64,000 nucleotides of DNA from Ochrobactrum sp. Marseille-Q0166 (GCF_014397025.1 NZ_JACJUO010000001.1:2250395-2314394), one strand, 5' to 3'; shown: positions 47,442 through 55,313, counted from the stretch's first letter. The notes: generated by a model not told the origin, from the letters alone. A program made the numbers and translations.

Positions 47442-48863
47442 CTACTTTCTCGTCGCCACACCGGCGGCGAAAATGCCGAGCAGAGTGAGGAGCGCGATGC
47501 CGAGCGTAACATAGCGTGCGGAGTCCACCGCAGAATCCCCGCCTGCCATCATCAGTGCTCCGGCGAGTGCGGATGTGATCGAGAAGGCGATAAGCTGCGT
47601 AATGGTGATAGCCGCTGCCGCCTTGCCCCCTTCGGCGGGGTCATGGGTGCTGCTCATCGCCGCGACACCCAACAGCGGCCATGCCAGTCCGATGCCGACG
47701 CCGGCAACCGCAAGGACGGCTGCCCAAATCAACACCATCGCCATGTCGGCACCTGCGACCTGTAGCAGGCCGTAGGCGATCAATCCCGCCGTCAGCAGCA
47801 GCGGGCCGAGGCGGATAGCGCGGCGGCGCCCGCTCTCGCTCTTGACCGACACGATGAAAAGCTGGGCGATGACCCATGCCAGCGACAGAACCGCCCCGAG
47901 GAAACCGGCGATCAGCGGGGACAGGCCGGCCAGTTGCTGGCCGAACAGGGGGATGAAGTTCTCCACCATCACGCCCGCGCTCAGGGCAGCGACCGTGAGA
48001 TAGACCCATTTCAGGGAGTTGCCGCGCCGATAGGTGATGTGGGGAAGGATGGTTTCCTTCGACCGCCGCTCCACGACGACGAACAGCCAGAGCAGCACTA
48101 GACCGATCCCGACCGCCACCAATGTCGGCCAGCCCATCGGCACAATGGCACTAAGGCTGATGGCGACGGTTGCGAGGACAAGCGGAATGAGAGACGCGAC
48201 GGGGACGGGGGAGCGATGCCCAGAGCCGGCCATGCGTCCAAATGCACGCTGCGCGATAATTCCGAACAGCAGCGACACCACGGCTAGCGCACCATAGGAC
48301 CAGCGCCAGAGGCCGAGTTCTGCGAACACGCCGCCGAGCGCCGGCCCGAACAACGTGCCCAATCCCCACATGGCTGACACGATGCCGGTCGCCCGCGCCC
48401 AATGGCGTTCGGGGAGCGCGGCACGGATCACCGCATAGCCAAGCCCTGCCAGCAAACCGCCGCCGAGTCCTTGCACGACACGACCGACGATCAGCAGTTC
48501 CATCGTCGGGCTGGCGGCATTGGCCGCTGCGCCGAGCGCGAAGACGACGAACGCCGCAGCATAGGCAAGAGCCGGCCCCTTCCAGTCAAGGATGCGGCTG
48601 ACGAACAGCGAGGCCACGATTGCCGAGATAACGAACGCAGTCGTCACCCACGCATAATATTGCTGCCCGCCAATATCCGCGACGATTGAGGGCATGAGCG
48701 CGGCGGTGAAATAGAGGTTCATGGCATAGAGCAGGACGCCGCTTGCCATGACCAGAACGATGGCGAGATGACGGCCGGACAGAAGATCGGACCATCCGTC
48801 CAGATGCGCCGCAGGCGCGTTTGCGGGATCGGCCGGGCCGGCCGGAGTTGGTGAGCTATTCAT
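47442..48863 (-). CDS. MFS transporter, probable drug/proton antiporter
   Basis: A 473-residue inner-membrane transporter. A 30-residue polar N-terminus leads to the first helix (LAIVLVMASGVLLYAMNLYF). The MFS motif A region after helix 2 reads SRILDWKGPA, and helix 5 has the antiporter-type GLGTLFGPALGGVFAELGLW. Twelve to fourteen helices fit the length. It is co-oriented with DoxX upstream and LysR downstream, and all are likely controlled by the divergent TetR. Efflux of a toxic organic compound is inferred from the TetR-DoxX setting. Confidence 0.9.
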   Translation of the reverse strand: MNSSPTPAGPADPANAPAAHLDGWSDLLSGRHLAIVLVMASGVLLYAMNLYFTAALMPSIVADIGGQQYYAWVTTAFVISAIVASLFVSRILDWKGPALAYAAAFVVFALGAAANAASPTMELLIVGRVVQGLGGGLLAGLGYAVIRAALPERHWARATGIVSAMWGLGTLFGPALGGVFAELGLWRWSYGALAVVSLLFGIIAQRAFGRMAGSGHRSPVPVASLIPLVLATVAISLSAIVPMGWPTLVAVGIGLVLLWLFVVVERRSKETILPHITYRRGNSLKWVYLTVAALSAGVMVENFIPLFGQQLAGLSPLIAGFLGAVLSLAWVIAQLFIVSVKSESGRRRAIRLGPLLLTAGLIAYGLLQVAGADMAMVLIWAAVLAVAGVGIGLAWPLLGVAAMSSTHDPAEGGKAAAAITITQLIAFSITSALAGALMMAGGDSAVDSARYVTLGIALLTLLGIFAAGVATRK

Positions 48864-48889
48864 GGGGGATACTCCGAAACGGGCGAAGT

Positions 48890-49252
48890 TCAGTTAGCTG
48901 TGCGCCGCGCGACCAAGGACAGGCCCAGCACGATAAGCGAAATCAGCAGGACGATGCTGGGCGCGACCGCATGGTCGTAATCGGCGTTCACCAGTGTCGT
49001 GAGGGCGGCGGCGGCCATCACCATCGCGCCAAGGCCGGCTCCATAGAGGCGTGAGATAGCGCGGATGAGCAACAGCCCGGCCGCCAGCTCGAGAATGGCG
49101 GTAATGTAATGGAACCAGCCGGGGTAGCCCCAAGCCGCATAGGCCGTAGCGTTTTCCTCGGAGATGAAGGTATTGCCGTAAGCGCCGAACAGGAAGAAGG
49201 CCGCCAGAAGCCAAGCCAGACTGGTCGATATGATAGGAAGGGATTTGTTCAT
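48890..49252 (-). CDS. DoxX-family small membrane protein
   Basis: A 120-residue protein with four hydrophobic segments: IISTSLAWLLAAFFLFGAYG, WFHYITAILELAAGLLLI, GAGLGAMVMAAAALTTL and PSIVLLISLIVLGLSLV. The central YPGWFHYITAILELAAG is the DoxX/DUF4267-type core. Members are linked to quinone or oxidative-stress functions in some bacteria (family knowledge), but the role here is unknown. It is the first gene of the operon facing the TetR gene; two matching palindromes lie in its promoter region. Confidence 0.85.
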   Translation of the reverse strand: MNKSLPIISTSLAWLLAAFFLFGAYGNTFISEENATAYAAWGYPGWFHYITAILELAAGLLLIRAISRLYGAGLGAMVMAAAALTTLVNADYDHAVAPSIVLLISLIVLGLSLVARRTAN

Positions 49253-49325
49253 GTCGCCTCGCAGGATCGACGATTGCCCTTGCCCTGTCCGGACAGTGGA
49301 CGAGCCGGCAAATTCGTCATAGATT

Positions 49326-49337
49326 GAGTGATCACTC
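49326..49337. promoter_or_regulatory. TetR operator candidate, distal copy
   Basis: GAGTGATCACTC, a perfect 12-base palindrome in the 148-base gap between DoxX and TetR genes. It shares the GAGYGATCAYTC pattern with a second site 45 bases away, centre to centre. Confidence 0.65.
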
Positions 49338-49368
49338 TAGTTATGATCGCAGCAAGGTCAAGCTATAT

Positions 49369-49384
49369 TAGAGCGATCATTCTA
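49369..49384. promoter_or_regulatory. TetR operator candidate, proximal copy
   Basis: TAGAGCGATCATTCTA, palindromic except for two central-arm positions, ending 16 bases before the TetR start codon. Same core as the site at 49326, which supports a common binding protein. Confidence 0.65.
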
Positions 49385-49400
49385 TGAAATGGAGGCCCCG

Positions 49401-50000
49401 ATGGTGCGCAAGGTCGTTCCCGAGCAACACGAAGGCAAACGTCAGGAGATTTTGGCGGCGGCGCATCGTTGCTTTTTGCGCCACGGCTTACAAGGCGCGT
49501 CGATCTCCATGATCTGCAAAGAAGCGGGGATGAGCCCGGGCCATCTCTATCACTACTTCCCAAGCAAGGACGCCATCGTCGAACAGATGGCCCATGACTA
49601 TCTGACGATGCTGCACGCTCACTTCAAAGCCCATACCGAGGATGAAGGGACGGCGAAAGTATTGCTCTCCGAACTGTGGAGCATGAACGGATGGGACGAT
49701 TTGGCTCACTGCCGGATCACATTCGAACTGCTTGCAGAGGCAGGGAGAAACGAGAACATCCGCAAGATCATGATCGACAACACCGATAGCGTTCGGCAAC
49801 TCCTGTCGGAAACCCTGAAAGCCGGGCAGGCGCGCGGCGACGTCGATACGGGTTTTGACCCCGATCAGACCAGCGCTGTGCTTGTGTCCATTCTCTACGC
49901 CGCTCCCATGCTCCCGCTGATCGCAACCGATGTTGACTTTGATGAGAGCCGCAATCTGATTGCAACGATGATCAGGCGGTTCTTGCAGCCTCCCAAATGA
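49401..50000 (+). CDS. TetR family regulator of the DoxX-MFS-LysR operon
   Basis: A 199-residue repressor. I start at ATG 49401 because GGAGG (49391-49395) is properly spaced; ATG 49389 is the longer option. The helix-turn-helix reads KRQEILAAAHRCFLRHG then ISMICKEAGMSPGHLYHYFP (about 12-58). The C-terminal domain is of the BetI/TetR_C_6-like length. It diverges from the DoxX gene and has two palindromes in front of it, one nearly touching its own Shine-Dalgarno, so self-repression is likely. Confidence 0.9.
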   Translation: MVRKVVPEQHEGKRQEILAAAHRCFLRHGLQGASISMICKEAGMSPGHLYHYFPSKDAIVEQMAHDYLTMLHAHFKAHTEDEGTAKVLLSELWSMNGWDDLAHCRITFELLAEAGRNENIRKIMIDNTDSVRQLLSETLKAGQARGDVDTGFDPDQTSAVLVSILYAAPMLPLIATDVDFDESRNLIATMIRRFLQPPK

Positions 50001-50123
50001 GGCATCGCGCGCTGTAGGCCGATCCCTCTTTGCGTTTCCAACTGCCACGAAACCGATCCGCCCTGCACGATACCCATGTCCTCGCTGCCGAGCTGGTGGT
50101 CGATACAGGATAGCGTGAGGCTG

Positions 50124-50238
50124 TCAGGCGATCCTCTTGACCTGCGCGAAAAAGCTCTTGGCCTTTGCCGGCCTTCGGCGTGTCGGATCGGATGCGGCCG
50201 GGCTTCGGACGGAAGCGGTTTTCGTCGTAGGCGCTCAT
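50124..50238 (-). pseudogene. Remnant of a relaxase (RlxS-like) gene, frameshifted and truncated
   Basis: From ATG 50238 (GGAG in GGAGTCACG upstream) the frame reads MSAYDENRFRPKPGRIRSD, then TPKAGK. The start resembles the N-terminus of DUF3363/RlxS relaxases of integrative conjugative elements, as I recall it. At about 50163 an extra A in GGCAAAGGCC shifts the frame; read one base on, the series continues AKSFFAQVKRIA and meets a stop at 50124-50126. The rest of the gene is missing. The first-frame continuation to 49972 overlaps the TetR 3' end and looks like noise. Identification is moderate; that it is a broken gene is better supported. Confidence 0.5.
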
Positions 50239-50540
50239 GAGCGTGACTCCTTCCAAAACCGTCGGAAAACGGCCTATCTGCGCCTATGGTGCCGCTCGAA
50301 ACCCCGCAAAGCCAAGGCTTTGCGTGAAATCGCGGCACGCTGCCCCTCAAAACCATGGTGCCGGAATCGGACGCCTAACCAGTGTGCAGACAACAACAAT
50401 TTCCGGAAGCGGCCCGACATGGTGCCGTCTTCTTTAATCTTGCCCTCCGAAACCCCGCCCCTTTTTGCCCAAAAGGCCAATTCTCGATCTTGCACTGAAC
50501 GCGCCGATATCCTGCACGCAACTGCGAAGACGCGACGGGA

Positions 50541-50602
50541 GCAGATGAGCGGCCCGCTGGAGCGACCGTCAAGAGTCTGGCGTAGGCGGGCCGCTCATCT
50601 GC
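50541..50602. repeat. 17-base perfect inverted repeat, possible oriT or recombination site
   Basis: GCAGATGAGCGGCCCGC (50541-50557) and its exact complement GCGGGCCGCTCATCTGC (50586-50602) with a 28-base spacer. No T tract follows, so it is not an ordinary terminator. It lies upstream of the relaxase remnant, where transfer origins are commonly found. The surrounding 50240-50690 holds no gene. Confidence 0.55.
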
Positions 50603-50692
50603 GGTGGTGCAGCGATATCGCTTCGCCCATGATGCGATCCGCTAGCGTGGATTGCCCCGCGCAGGGCCAAACGAGGCAGGATTTCATATTGA

Positions 50693-50716
50693 TTTCACAA
50701 ATTGCCTTTTGTGAAA
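50693..50716. promoter_or_regulatory. Operator-like inverted repeat before the three-gene operon
   Basis: TTTCACAA (50693-50700) and TTGTGAAA (50709-50716), perfect eight-base arms with an eight-base spacer, ending 32 bases before the first start codon, in an AT-rich stretch that should hold the promoter. A Xre-type antitoxin in the operon is the natural candidate for autoregulation. Confidence 0.65.
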
Positions 50717-50748
50717 TGATATGGTAATTGAAGCAGATGGAGGCGCGG

Positions 50749-52047
50749 ATGGACCAAAATGTCGTTTACCTGCACGGAAGGCCTGAGCCAGTCGGCCACT
50801 TTCTGCGCATTGGAAACTCTGGACACCGCCAACTCGAAACCCTGCTTAGCTCAGGTAAGATGATGGTGGATCGTGTGGTTGTAGACGCTGCTGCCGTTGG
50901 GCGGCAGCGCGATCTAATGGCGTCAATAGCTGAGGCCGGCGGCGAGTTAATCCTCGATACCAATGTGGCTGAGCTGTCATCGGTTGGAAAGTTTTCAGGA
51001 GCCGCCAAGTCTGCTCCATGGGCGAATCCATTGTCAGCACTCACGGCTGATGATCTGCGCCCAAACGCCAATCGCGATGTGATAGGGCAAATCGCGCGCT
51101 TTGCGGTGGAGCATGGTTTTCACATGGTGCAGGCCCCTACGCATATGCTCGAAGGGTCGCCGGACTCCATGTTTGCGATAGATAGAGCCGCAACAGTTGC
51201 ATTGCGTGAGGCGCTTGATGCGGAAGGCGGCAAACATATCGGAATCAATTATCCGTTGATGATAAAGACGGCCTCTCTTCGCGATCCTGTGCAGAGGCGT
51301 GCTTTTGTAGCCGGACTTCACGATCTCCCATTCGATAATCTTTGGTTTCGGGTATCGGGCTTTGGCGCAGACGCCTCTGCCGCTGGTCTTCGCCGATACA
51401 TAGCGGCAGTGATGGACTTTCTGCGCTTGGAGCGCCCGATTGTCGCTGACGGCGTTGGCGGGCTGGCCGGACTTGCTGTTGTGGCATTCGGAGCAGCAGG
51501 TGGTATTTGTCATGGAGTTGCCGAAAAGGAGCGATTTGACGCGTCCGATTGGAGCAAACCTCCCAAGCCTAAAGGAGCGAGCTTCGGCCGCGAAAAGCGA
51601 GTGTTGATTGGGGCGATCGATAGATTGCTGAGTGAAAAGCAGTTGGATGCTCTCATGGCTGCGCCGGGCGCTCGTAAGGCATTGAGTTGTAGTGATCGCT
51701 CCTGCTGCCCTCACGGTCTGGATGATATGCTGAAAGACCCAAAGGCACACTATCTGAGGCAACGTTCTCGGGGTGTGCAGGAATTATCGGGGGTTCCAGA
51801 AGCGCGCCGTGCTCAACACTATCTAGATAAACTGCTTACACCAGCAGAGCGCTCCGCACGAAATGTGGCGAAGCTCAAGGTAGAGGATGACGGCCTACGA
51901 AAAGTGCTGGAGAAAAGCAGCGAACGATTAGAGAAGATGCATTCTGTGCTGGATGATCTCAATAGCACAATCAAAGACTCTCCGCGTTCGCGCGCGCCCC
52001 GGCGTCAGCATCAAGGTTCATCTGCAGCTGCGTCTAGGAAGAAGTAA
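50749..52047 (+). CDS. Unrecognised protein, TGT/DpdA-like features, linked to a Xre-RES pair
   Basis: A 432-residue protein from ATG 50749 (GGAGG five bases upstream; the frame opens at a TTG at 50728). I do not recognise a named family. Residues about 40-260 alternate strands and helices in a barrel-like way (DRVVVDAAAV, GELILDTN, HGFHMVQAPTHML, HIGINYPLMIKT, NLWFRVSGFGADAS, RPIVADGVGGLAGLAVVAFG). Then a Cys/His cluster, C314, C319, C320, H322 and H334, recalls the zinc site of tRNA-guanine transglycosylases, including the DNA-modifying DpdA. A coiled-coil region (about 365-410) and a basic tail end it. It is two bases from the antitoxin gene. A nucleobase-exchange role is a hypothesis. Confidence 0.6.
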   Translation: MDQNVVYLHGRPEPVGHFLRIGNSGHRQLETLLSSGKMMVDRVVVDAAAVGRQRDLMASIAEAGGELILDTNVAELSSVGKFSGAAKSAPWANPLSALTADDLRPNANRDVIGQIARFAVEHGFHMVQAPTHMLEGSPDSMFAIDRAATVALREALDAEGGKHIGINYPLMIKTASLRDPVQRRAFVAGLHDLPFDNLWFRVSGFGADASAAGLRRYIAAVMDFLRLERPIVADGVGGLAGLAVVAFGAAGGICHGVAEKERFDASDWSKPPKPKGASFGREKRVLIGAIDRLLSEKQLDALMAAPGARKALSCSDRSCCPHGLDDMLKDPKAHYLRQRSRGVQELSGVPEARRAQHYLDKLLTPAERSARNVAKLKVEDDGLRKVLEKSSERLEKMHSVLDDLNSTIKDSPRSRAPRRQHQGSSAAASRKK

Positions 52048-52049
52048 CA

Positions 52050-52388
52050 ATGAGTACCGCAGTTGCACGTATCCTCGATGATCTCCGCTCACGGGGTGGC
52101 CTTCAAGGTAAGGACATAGCAAATATTGTCGATGTCTCAACCGCGACTGTTTCGCGCTGGACGCGTGGGAATGGATCGCCAAACTTAAGAACGCAGACGA
52201 TTATTGCCGATTTGCGTTACGTGGTTGATAGGTTATCGGATTTTTATACCGCCGATGAAACACGACTCTGGTTGCATTCCCGACACCCGCTTTTGAACGG
52301 TGAAAGAGCCATTGATTTAATAAATGCTGATCGAACAGAGGAAGTGCTCGCCGTGATCGAGCGCCTCGACGCTGGCTCTTATATCTGA
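52050..52388 (+). CDS. Xre/MbcA/ParS-type antitoxin
   Basis: A 112-residue protein. The N-terminal helix-turn-helix is GLQGKDIANIVDVSTATVSR with WTRGNGSPN after it (about 17-45). The C-terminal half fits the DUF2384 toxin-binding domain: DLRYVVDRLSDFYTADETRL, then WLHSRHPLLNGERAIDLI and a terminal VLAVIERLDAGSYI, which in this family enters the toxin's active site. AGGAAGAAG precedes the ATG. It is flanked by the TGT-like gene (two bases) and the RES gene (seven bases). Confidence 0.88.
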   Translation: MSTAVARILDDLRSRGGLQGKDIANIVDVSTATVSRWTRGNGSPNLRTQTIIADLRYVVDRLSDFYTADETRLWLHSRHPLLNGERAIDLINADRTEEVLAVIERLDAGSYI

Positions 52389-52395
52389 GTAGTCG

Positions 52396-52953
52396 ATGGC
52401 CGAACGACGCGCACGTGATATCGAGCTTCTTGATGTTCTAGATGCCCATACTGGTGTCTCGTTCGAGGGCGATGTATGGCGCATAGTACGCGCCGAGCGT
52501 GATGTGCTGGAAGGGTTTGCGTCCAAGGCGAGATGGGATCCAGGAACGTTCGACGTACTTTATACGTCGCTCGAACGTGATGGCGCGCTAGAAGAAATTC
52601 ACTTCCATCTAAGTCGGCAACCCGTATTCCCTTCGAAGTTGCGCTCGGTCCTGCATAGGATATCGGTAAGAACTCGTCGAACGCTTAAACTCGCTGACTT
52701 AGGAGCCCTGGCCGAGCTAGGCATCACTCCCGAGCGTTATGGGGAGTTGAGCTATGAGCGCAGCCAAGAAATCGGAGATGCCGCCTTTTTCTTGGGATTT
52801 GATGGTATACTAGCCCCCAGTGCAAGATGGGACTGCCAAAACCTAATCCTGTTTATGGATCGGATGGAACCTAGCGATCTCGCTGTCCTTGAATCTGAGC
52901 CCATAGACTGGGCAGATTGGAGGAGGACTCGTCAAGAAAAGCGCGGGAGGTAG
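52396..52953 (+). CDS. RES-domain toxin (NAD+-degrading family)
   Basis: A 185-residue protein. The RES residues are visible: Arg in DVWRIVRA (29) and ARWDPG (46), Tyr in VLYTSLERDG (56), Glu in ALEEIHFHLS (66/67), and Ser in GILAPSARWDCQNLILF (142). RES toxins such as those paired with Xre antitoxins consume NAD+ and stop growth (family knowledge). It directly follows its antitoxin gene, the usual order for this type. No strong Shine-Dalgarno is present, so translation may be coupled to the antitoxin. Nothing looks broken. Confidence 0.88.
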   Translation: MAERRARDIELLDVLDAHTGVSFEGDVWRIVRAERDVLEGFASKARWDPGTFDVLYTSLERDGALEEIHFHLSRQPVFPSKLRSVLHRISVRTRRTLKLADLGALAELGITPERYGELSYERSQEIGDAAFFLGFDGILAPSARWDCQNLILFMDRMEPSDLAVLESEPIDWADWRRTRQEKRGR

Positions 52954-53342
52954 TGTTTCAGGGGCAAAGAGAGTGCTGACTGAAATCTATCGCATTTGAT
53001 TCCTAAGATTATTTCTATGGTGTGATTTTATAGGGCTATAGCGTAAACGTAGCTGTCATCTTCACCCGTTTGGGCGCGCCATTTTTTCAAAGAAAAAGAA
53101 TTGAAAATCGTAACAGTGAGTTAATAAGCTTTCTGTTTAATTTCAATGATTTATGATATTGTCACCACTCATCCCAAAACATCTCGAAATAAAGATACTG
53201 CTTTTCGCTGCGCGATAAGAGTTCGTGCGTAGCAGAGCCGAATGCATTTTAAGCAAACGTGAATAAACGCGTCAGTTTGTCAGGCTTCATTCTGATTTTT
53301 ATTGGTGAAGATAAACGTTTTATTCCCATCTTGGGAAGAGAC
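52954..53342. other. Island right flank without genes
   Basis: About 390 bases, AT-rich, between the RES gene and tRNA-Thr. It holds the right attachment site at 53068-53084. No other coding or RNA feature was recognised. Confidence 0.5.
53068..53084 (+). repeat. Right attachment site (attR), imperfect tRNA-Arg end copy
   Basis: GTTTGGGCGCGCCATTT matches the left site in 14 of 17 positions, nine contiguous at the right. A T-run follows, as expected for the original sequence beyond a tRNA gene. Confidence 0.55.
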
Positions 53343-53417
53343 TGGTGCTGCGAGAGAGGATTGAACTCTCGACCTCTCCATTACCAATGGAGTGCTCTAC
53401 CACTGAGCTACCGCAGC
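53343..53417 (-). tRNA. tRNA-Thr (anticodon GGT)
   Basis: A 75-base tRNA with encoded CCA on the minus strand. The acceptor GCTGCGG pairs with the strand CGCAGC; the anticodon stem-loop is CTCCATTGGTAATGGAG with GGT; the T arm contains GAGTTCAATCC. Confidence 0.96.
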
Positions 53418-53564
53418 ATTCTCTTGAACGCGGCGGACTTCTGACACATCATTACGCAAATCGCAAGCAACCAATTACAATTATTTACACATAATGTGGA
53501 AATCACATCACCTCCCGCATCAAAGCGGCTTTTCGCGGGCTTTTTGCCGTAGTAAACATATTTC

Positions 53565-53744
53565 ATGAGCGAAAAAGACAAACAAAACAGCAAACAGAGC
53601 CAACCGGACTCGCGCGAAAAACGCCGGGCCGAGCAGTTGCGGGCGAATCTCATGCGACGTAAAGTGCAATCGCGCTCAAGGCGTGCCGGTGATGCAGATG
53701 AGCGCAATGACGGAATTACTGCCGGAAAACAGAGCAATGATTAG
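53565..53744 (+). CDS. 59-residue basic protein, unknown function
   Basis: The product begins MSEKDKQNSKQSQPDSREKR, continues AEQLRANLMRRKVQSRSRRA and ends KQSND. It is highly charged, helical in outlook, with an Arg-rich middle. Short proteins of this type (SREKRxAEQLRANLxRRKxQxRxR) occur just upstream of murA in many alphaproteobacteria, as I recall, which supports a real gene. The Shine-Dalgarno is weak. No function is known; nucleic-acid binding would fit the charge. Confidence 0.7.
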   Translation: MSEKDKQNSKQSQPDSREKRRAEQLRANLMRRKVQSRSRRAGDADERNDGITAGKQSND

Positions 53745-54014
53745 TCAATCTGTTCACAATGTGCACGTGTAACTTTAAATCTTACCTTTTTAGCACATGA
53801 GTATGTTGTGCAGCCTTTCTTGAAGATAGCGAGCAGCTGCGATAAAAGCGCAATTCAATTCTTGCTGGCGTCGCCGCACGACGATGATTCGTGGTCGACG
53901 TAATTTCGCCGCAGGAGCAGTCAATTTCATAATGCAACGCTGCGAGTCACCTGACCGCAGGATTTGCAAAATTCGGTTGCCGGGCAACAGCTTCGGCCCA
54001 GAAGGTGAAACAGC

Positions 54015-55307
54015 ATGGATCGCATCAAAATCGTCGGCGGCAATAAGCTCAATGGCGTTATTCCTATTTCTGGCGCGAAAAATGCCGCGCTGCCATTGAT
54101 GATCGCTTCGCTTCTCACCGACGATACGCTGACACTCGAAAATGTGCCGCACCTCGCCGATGTTGAGCAGCTCGTCCGTATTCTTTCCAATCACGGCGTT
54201 GACTATTCGGTCAACGGTCGCCGCGAACATCAGAATGGTGCTTATTCGCGCACCATCCATTTCACAGCCCGCAACATCGTTGATACTGTTGCTCCCTATG
54301 AGCTGGTTTCCAAGATGCGGGCGAGCTTCTGGGTCATTGGACCATTGCTTGCACGTATGGGCGAAGCAACCGTTTCGCTGCCTGGCGGTTGTGCCATTGG
54401 CACACGTCCCGTAGACCTGCTGCTCGAATGCCTCGAGGCGCTCGGCGCACAGATCGACATTGAAAACGGCTATGCAAAAGCCCGTGCGCCAAAGGGCGGA
54501 CTTGTTGGCACCCGTTACCGCTTCCCGAAAGTCTCGGTCGGTGCAACCCATGTCATGCTGATGGCTGCGGTACTGGCCAAGGGCGAAACGATTATTGAAA
54601 ATCCTGCTCGTGAACCGGAAGTTGTCAATCTGGCCGACTGCCTGAACGCAATGGGTGCAAAAATCACCGGCGCAGGCACCGAAACGATCCATGTTCAGGG
54701 CGTAACAAGCCTATCGGGCGCGCGCGTTCGCGTTATTCCTGACCGTATCGAAACCGGTACCTATGCCATGGTTGTCGCGATGACAGGTGGCGATGTCCTG
54801 CTCGAAGGTGCGCAGGCAAACCAGTTGACCGCGGCACTCGACACGCTGCGTCAGGCCGGTGCCGAAATCACCGAAACCAATAGCGGTCTGCGTGTGGTTC
54901 GCAATGGACACGGCATTCACCCGGTTGATGTCACCACCGATCCATTCCCTGGTTTCCCGACCGATCTTCAGGCACAGTTCATGGGCTTGATGACAAAAGC
55001 GAAGGGTACTTCGCACATTACGGAAACGATCTTTGAAAATCGTTTCATGCATGTTCAGGAACTGGCACGCCTTGGTGCCAAAATTTCGCTCTCTGGTCAG
55101 ACTGCAACTGTTGAAGGCGTTGAGCGCCTCAAGGGTGCACAGGTTATGGCTACAGATCTGCGTGCATCTGTTTCGCTTGTTATTGCAGGCCTCGCTGCCG
55201 AAGGCGAAACGATCGTCAACCGCGTCTATCACCTTGATCGCGGCTTTGAGCGTCTTGAAGAAAAGCTCTCGCGCTGCGGCGCGAATGTCGAGCGCATCAG
55301 CGGGTAA
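54015..55307 (+). CDS. murA: UDP-N-acetylglucosamine 1-carboxyvinyltransferase
   Basis: First committed enzyme of peptidoglycan synthesis, cytoplasmic, 430 residues. The N-terminus [20 protein letters not shown] with [15 protein letters not shown] is diagnostic; the catalytic Cys lies in [17 protein letters not shown] at about residue 117, so the enzyme should be fosfomycin-sensitive (inference from family). Further EPSP-synthase-fold landmarks are [20 protein letters not shown] and the end [16 protein letters not shown]. It heads the conserved block with DUF2948 and hisD and is followed by a hairpin that may reduce read-through. Confidence 0.97.
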   Translation: MDRIKIVGGNKLNGVIPISGAKNAALPLMIASLLTDDTLTLENVPHLADVEQLVRILSNHGVDYSVNGRREHQNGAYSRTIHFTARNIVDTVAPYELVSKMRASFWVIGPLLARMGEATVSLPGGCAIGTRPVDLLLECLEALGAQIDIENGYAKARAPKGGLVGTRYRFPKVSVGATHVMLMAAVLAKGETIIENPAREPEVVNLADCLNAMGAKITGAGTETIHVQGVTSLSGARVRVIPDRIETGTYAMVVAMTGGDVLLEGAQANQLTAALDTLRQAGAEITETNSGLRVVRNGHGIHPVDVTTDPFPGFPTDLQAQFMGLMTKAKGTSHITETIFENRFMHVQELARLGAKISLSGQTATVEGVERLKGAQVMATDLRASVSLVIAGLAAEGETIVNRVYHLDRGFERLEEKLSRCGANVERISG

Positions 55308-55313
55308 GGATTC

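Larger units (their letters stand above)
44346..53084. mobile_element. Integrated genomic island of about 8.7 kb at tRNA-Arg
   Basis: Left end: the 3' end of tRNA-Arg with a large serine recombinase directly beside it. Right end: an imperfect copy of that tRNA end at 53068-53084. Between them lie only accessory genes: recombinase, a small acidic protein, LysR, MFS, DoxX, TetR, a relaxase remnant with a long inverted repeat, and the TGT-like/Xre/RES operon. The first 6 kb are visibly more GC-rich than the chromosome on either side, while the three-gene operon is closer to average, so the island looks like a mosaic. With the relaxase broken it is probably no longer self-mobilisable, though it may still excise. 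Confidence 0.75.

Noticed and set aside
49895-50356. 153-codon minus-strand frame overlapping the TetR 3' end
   Set aside because: Shadow composition; the real signal in the area is the relaxase remnant in another frame.
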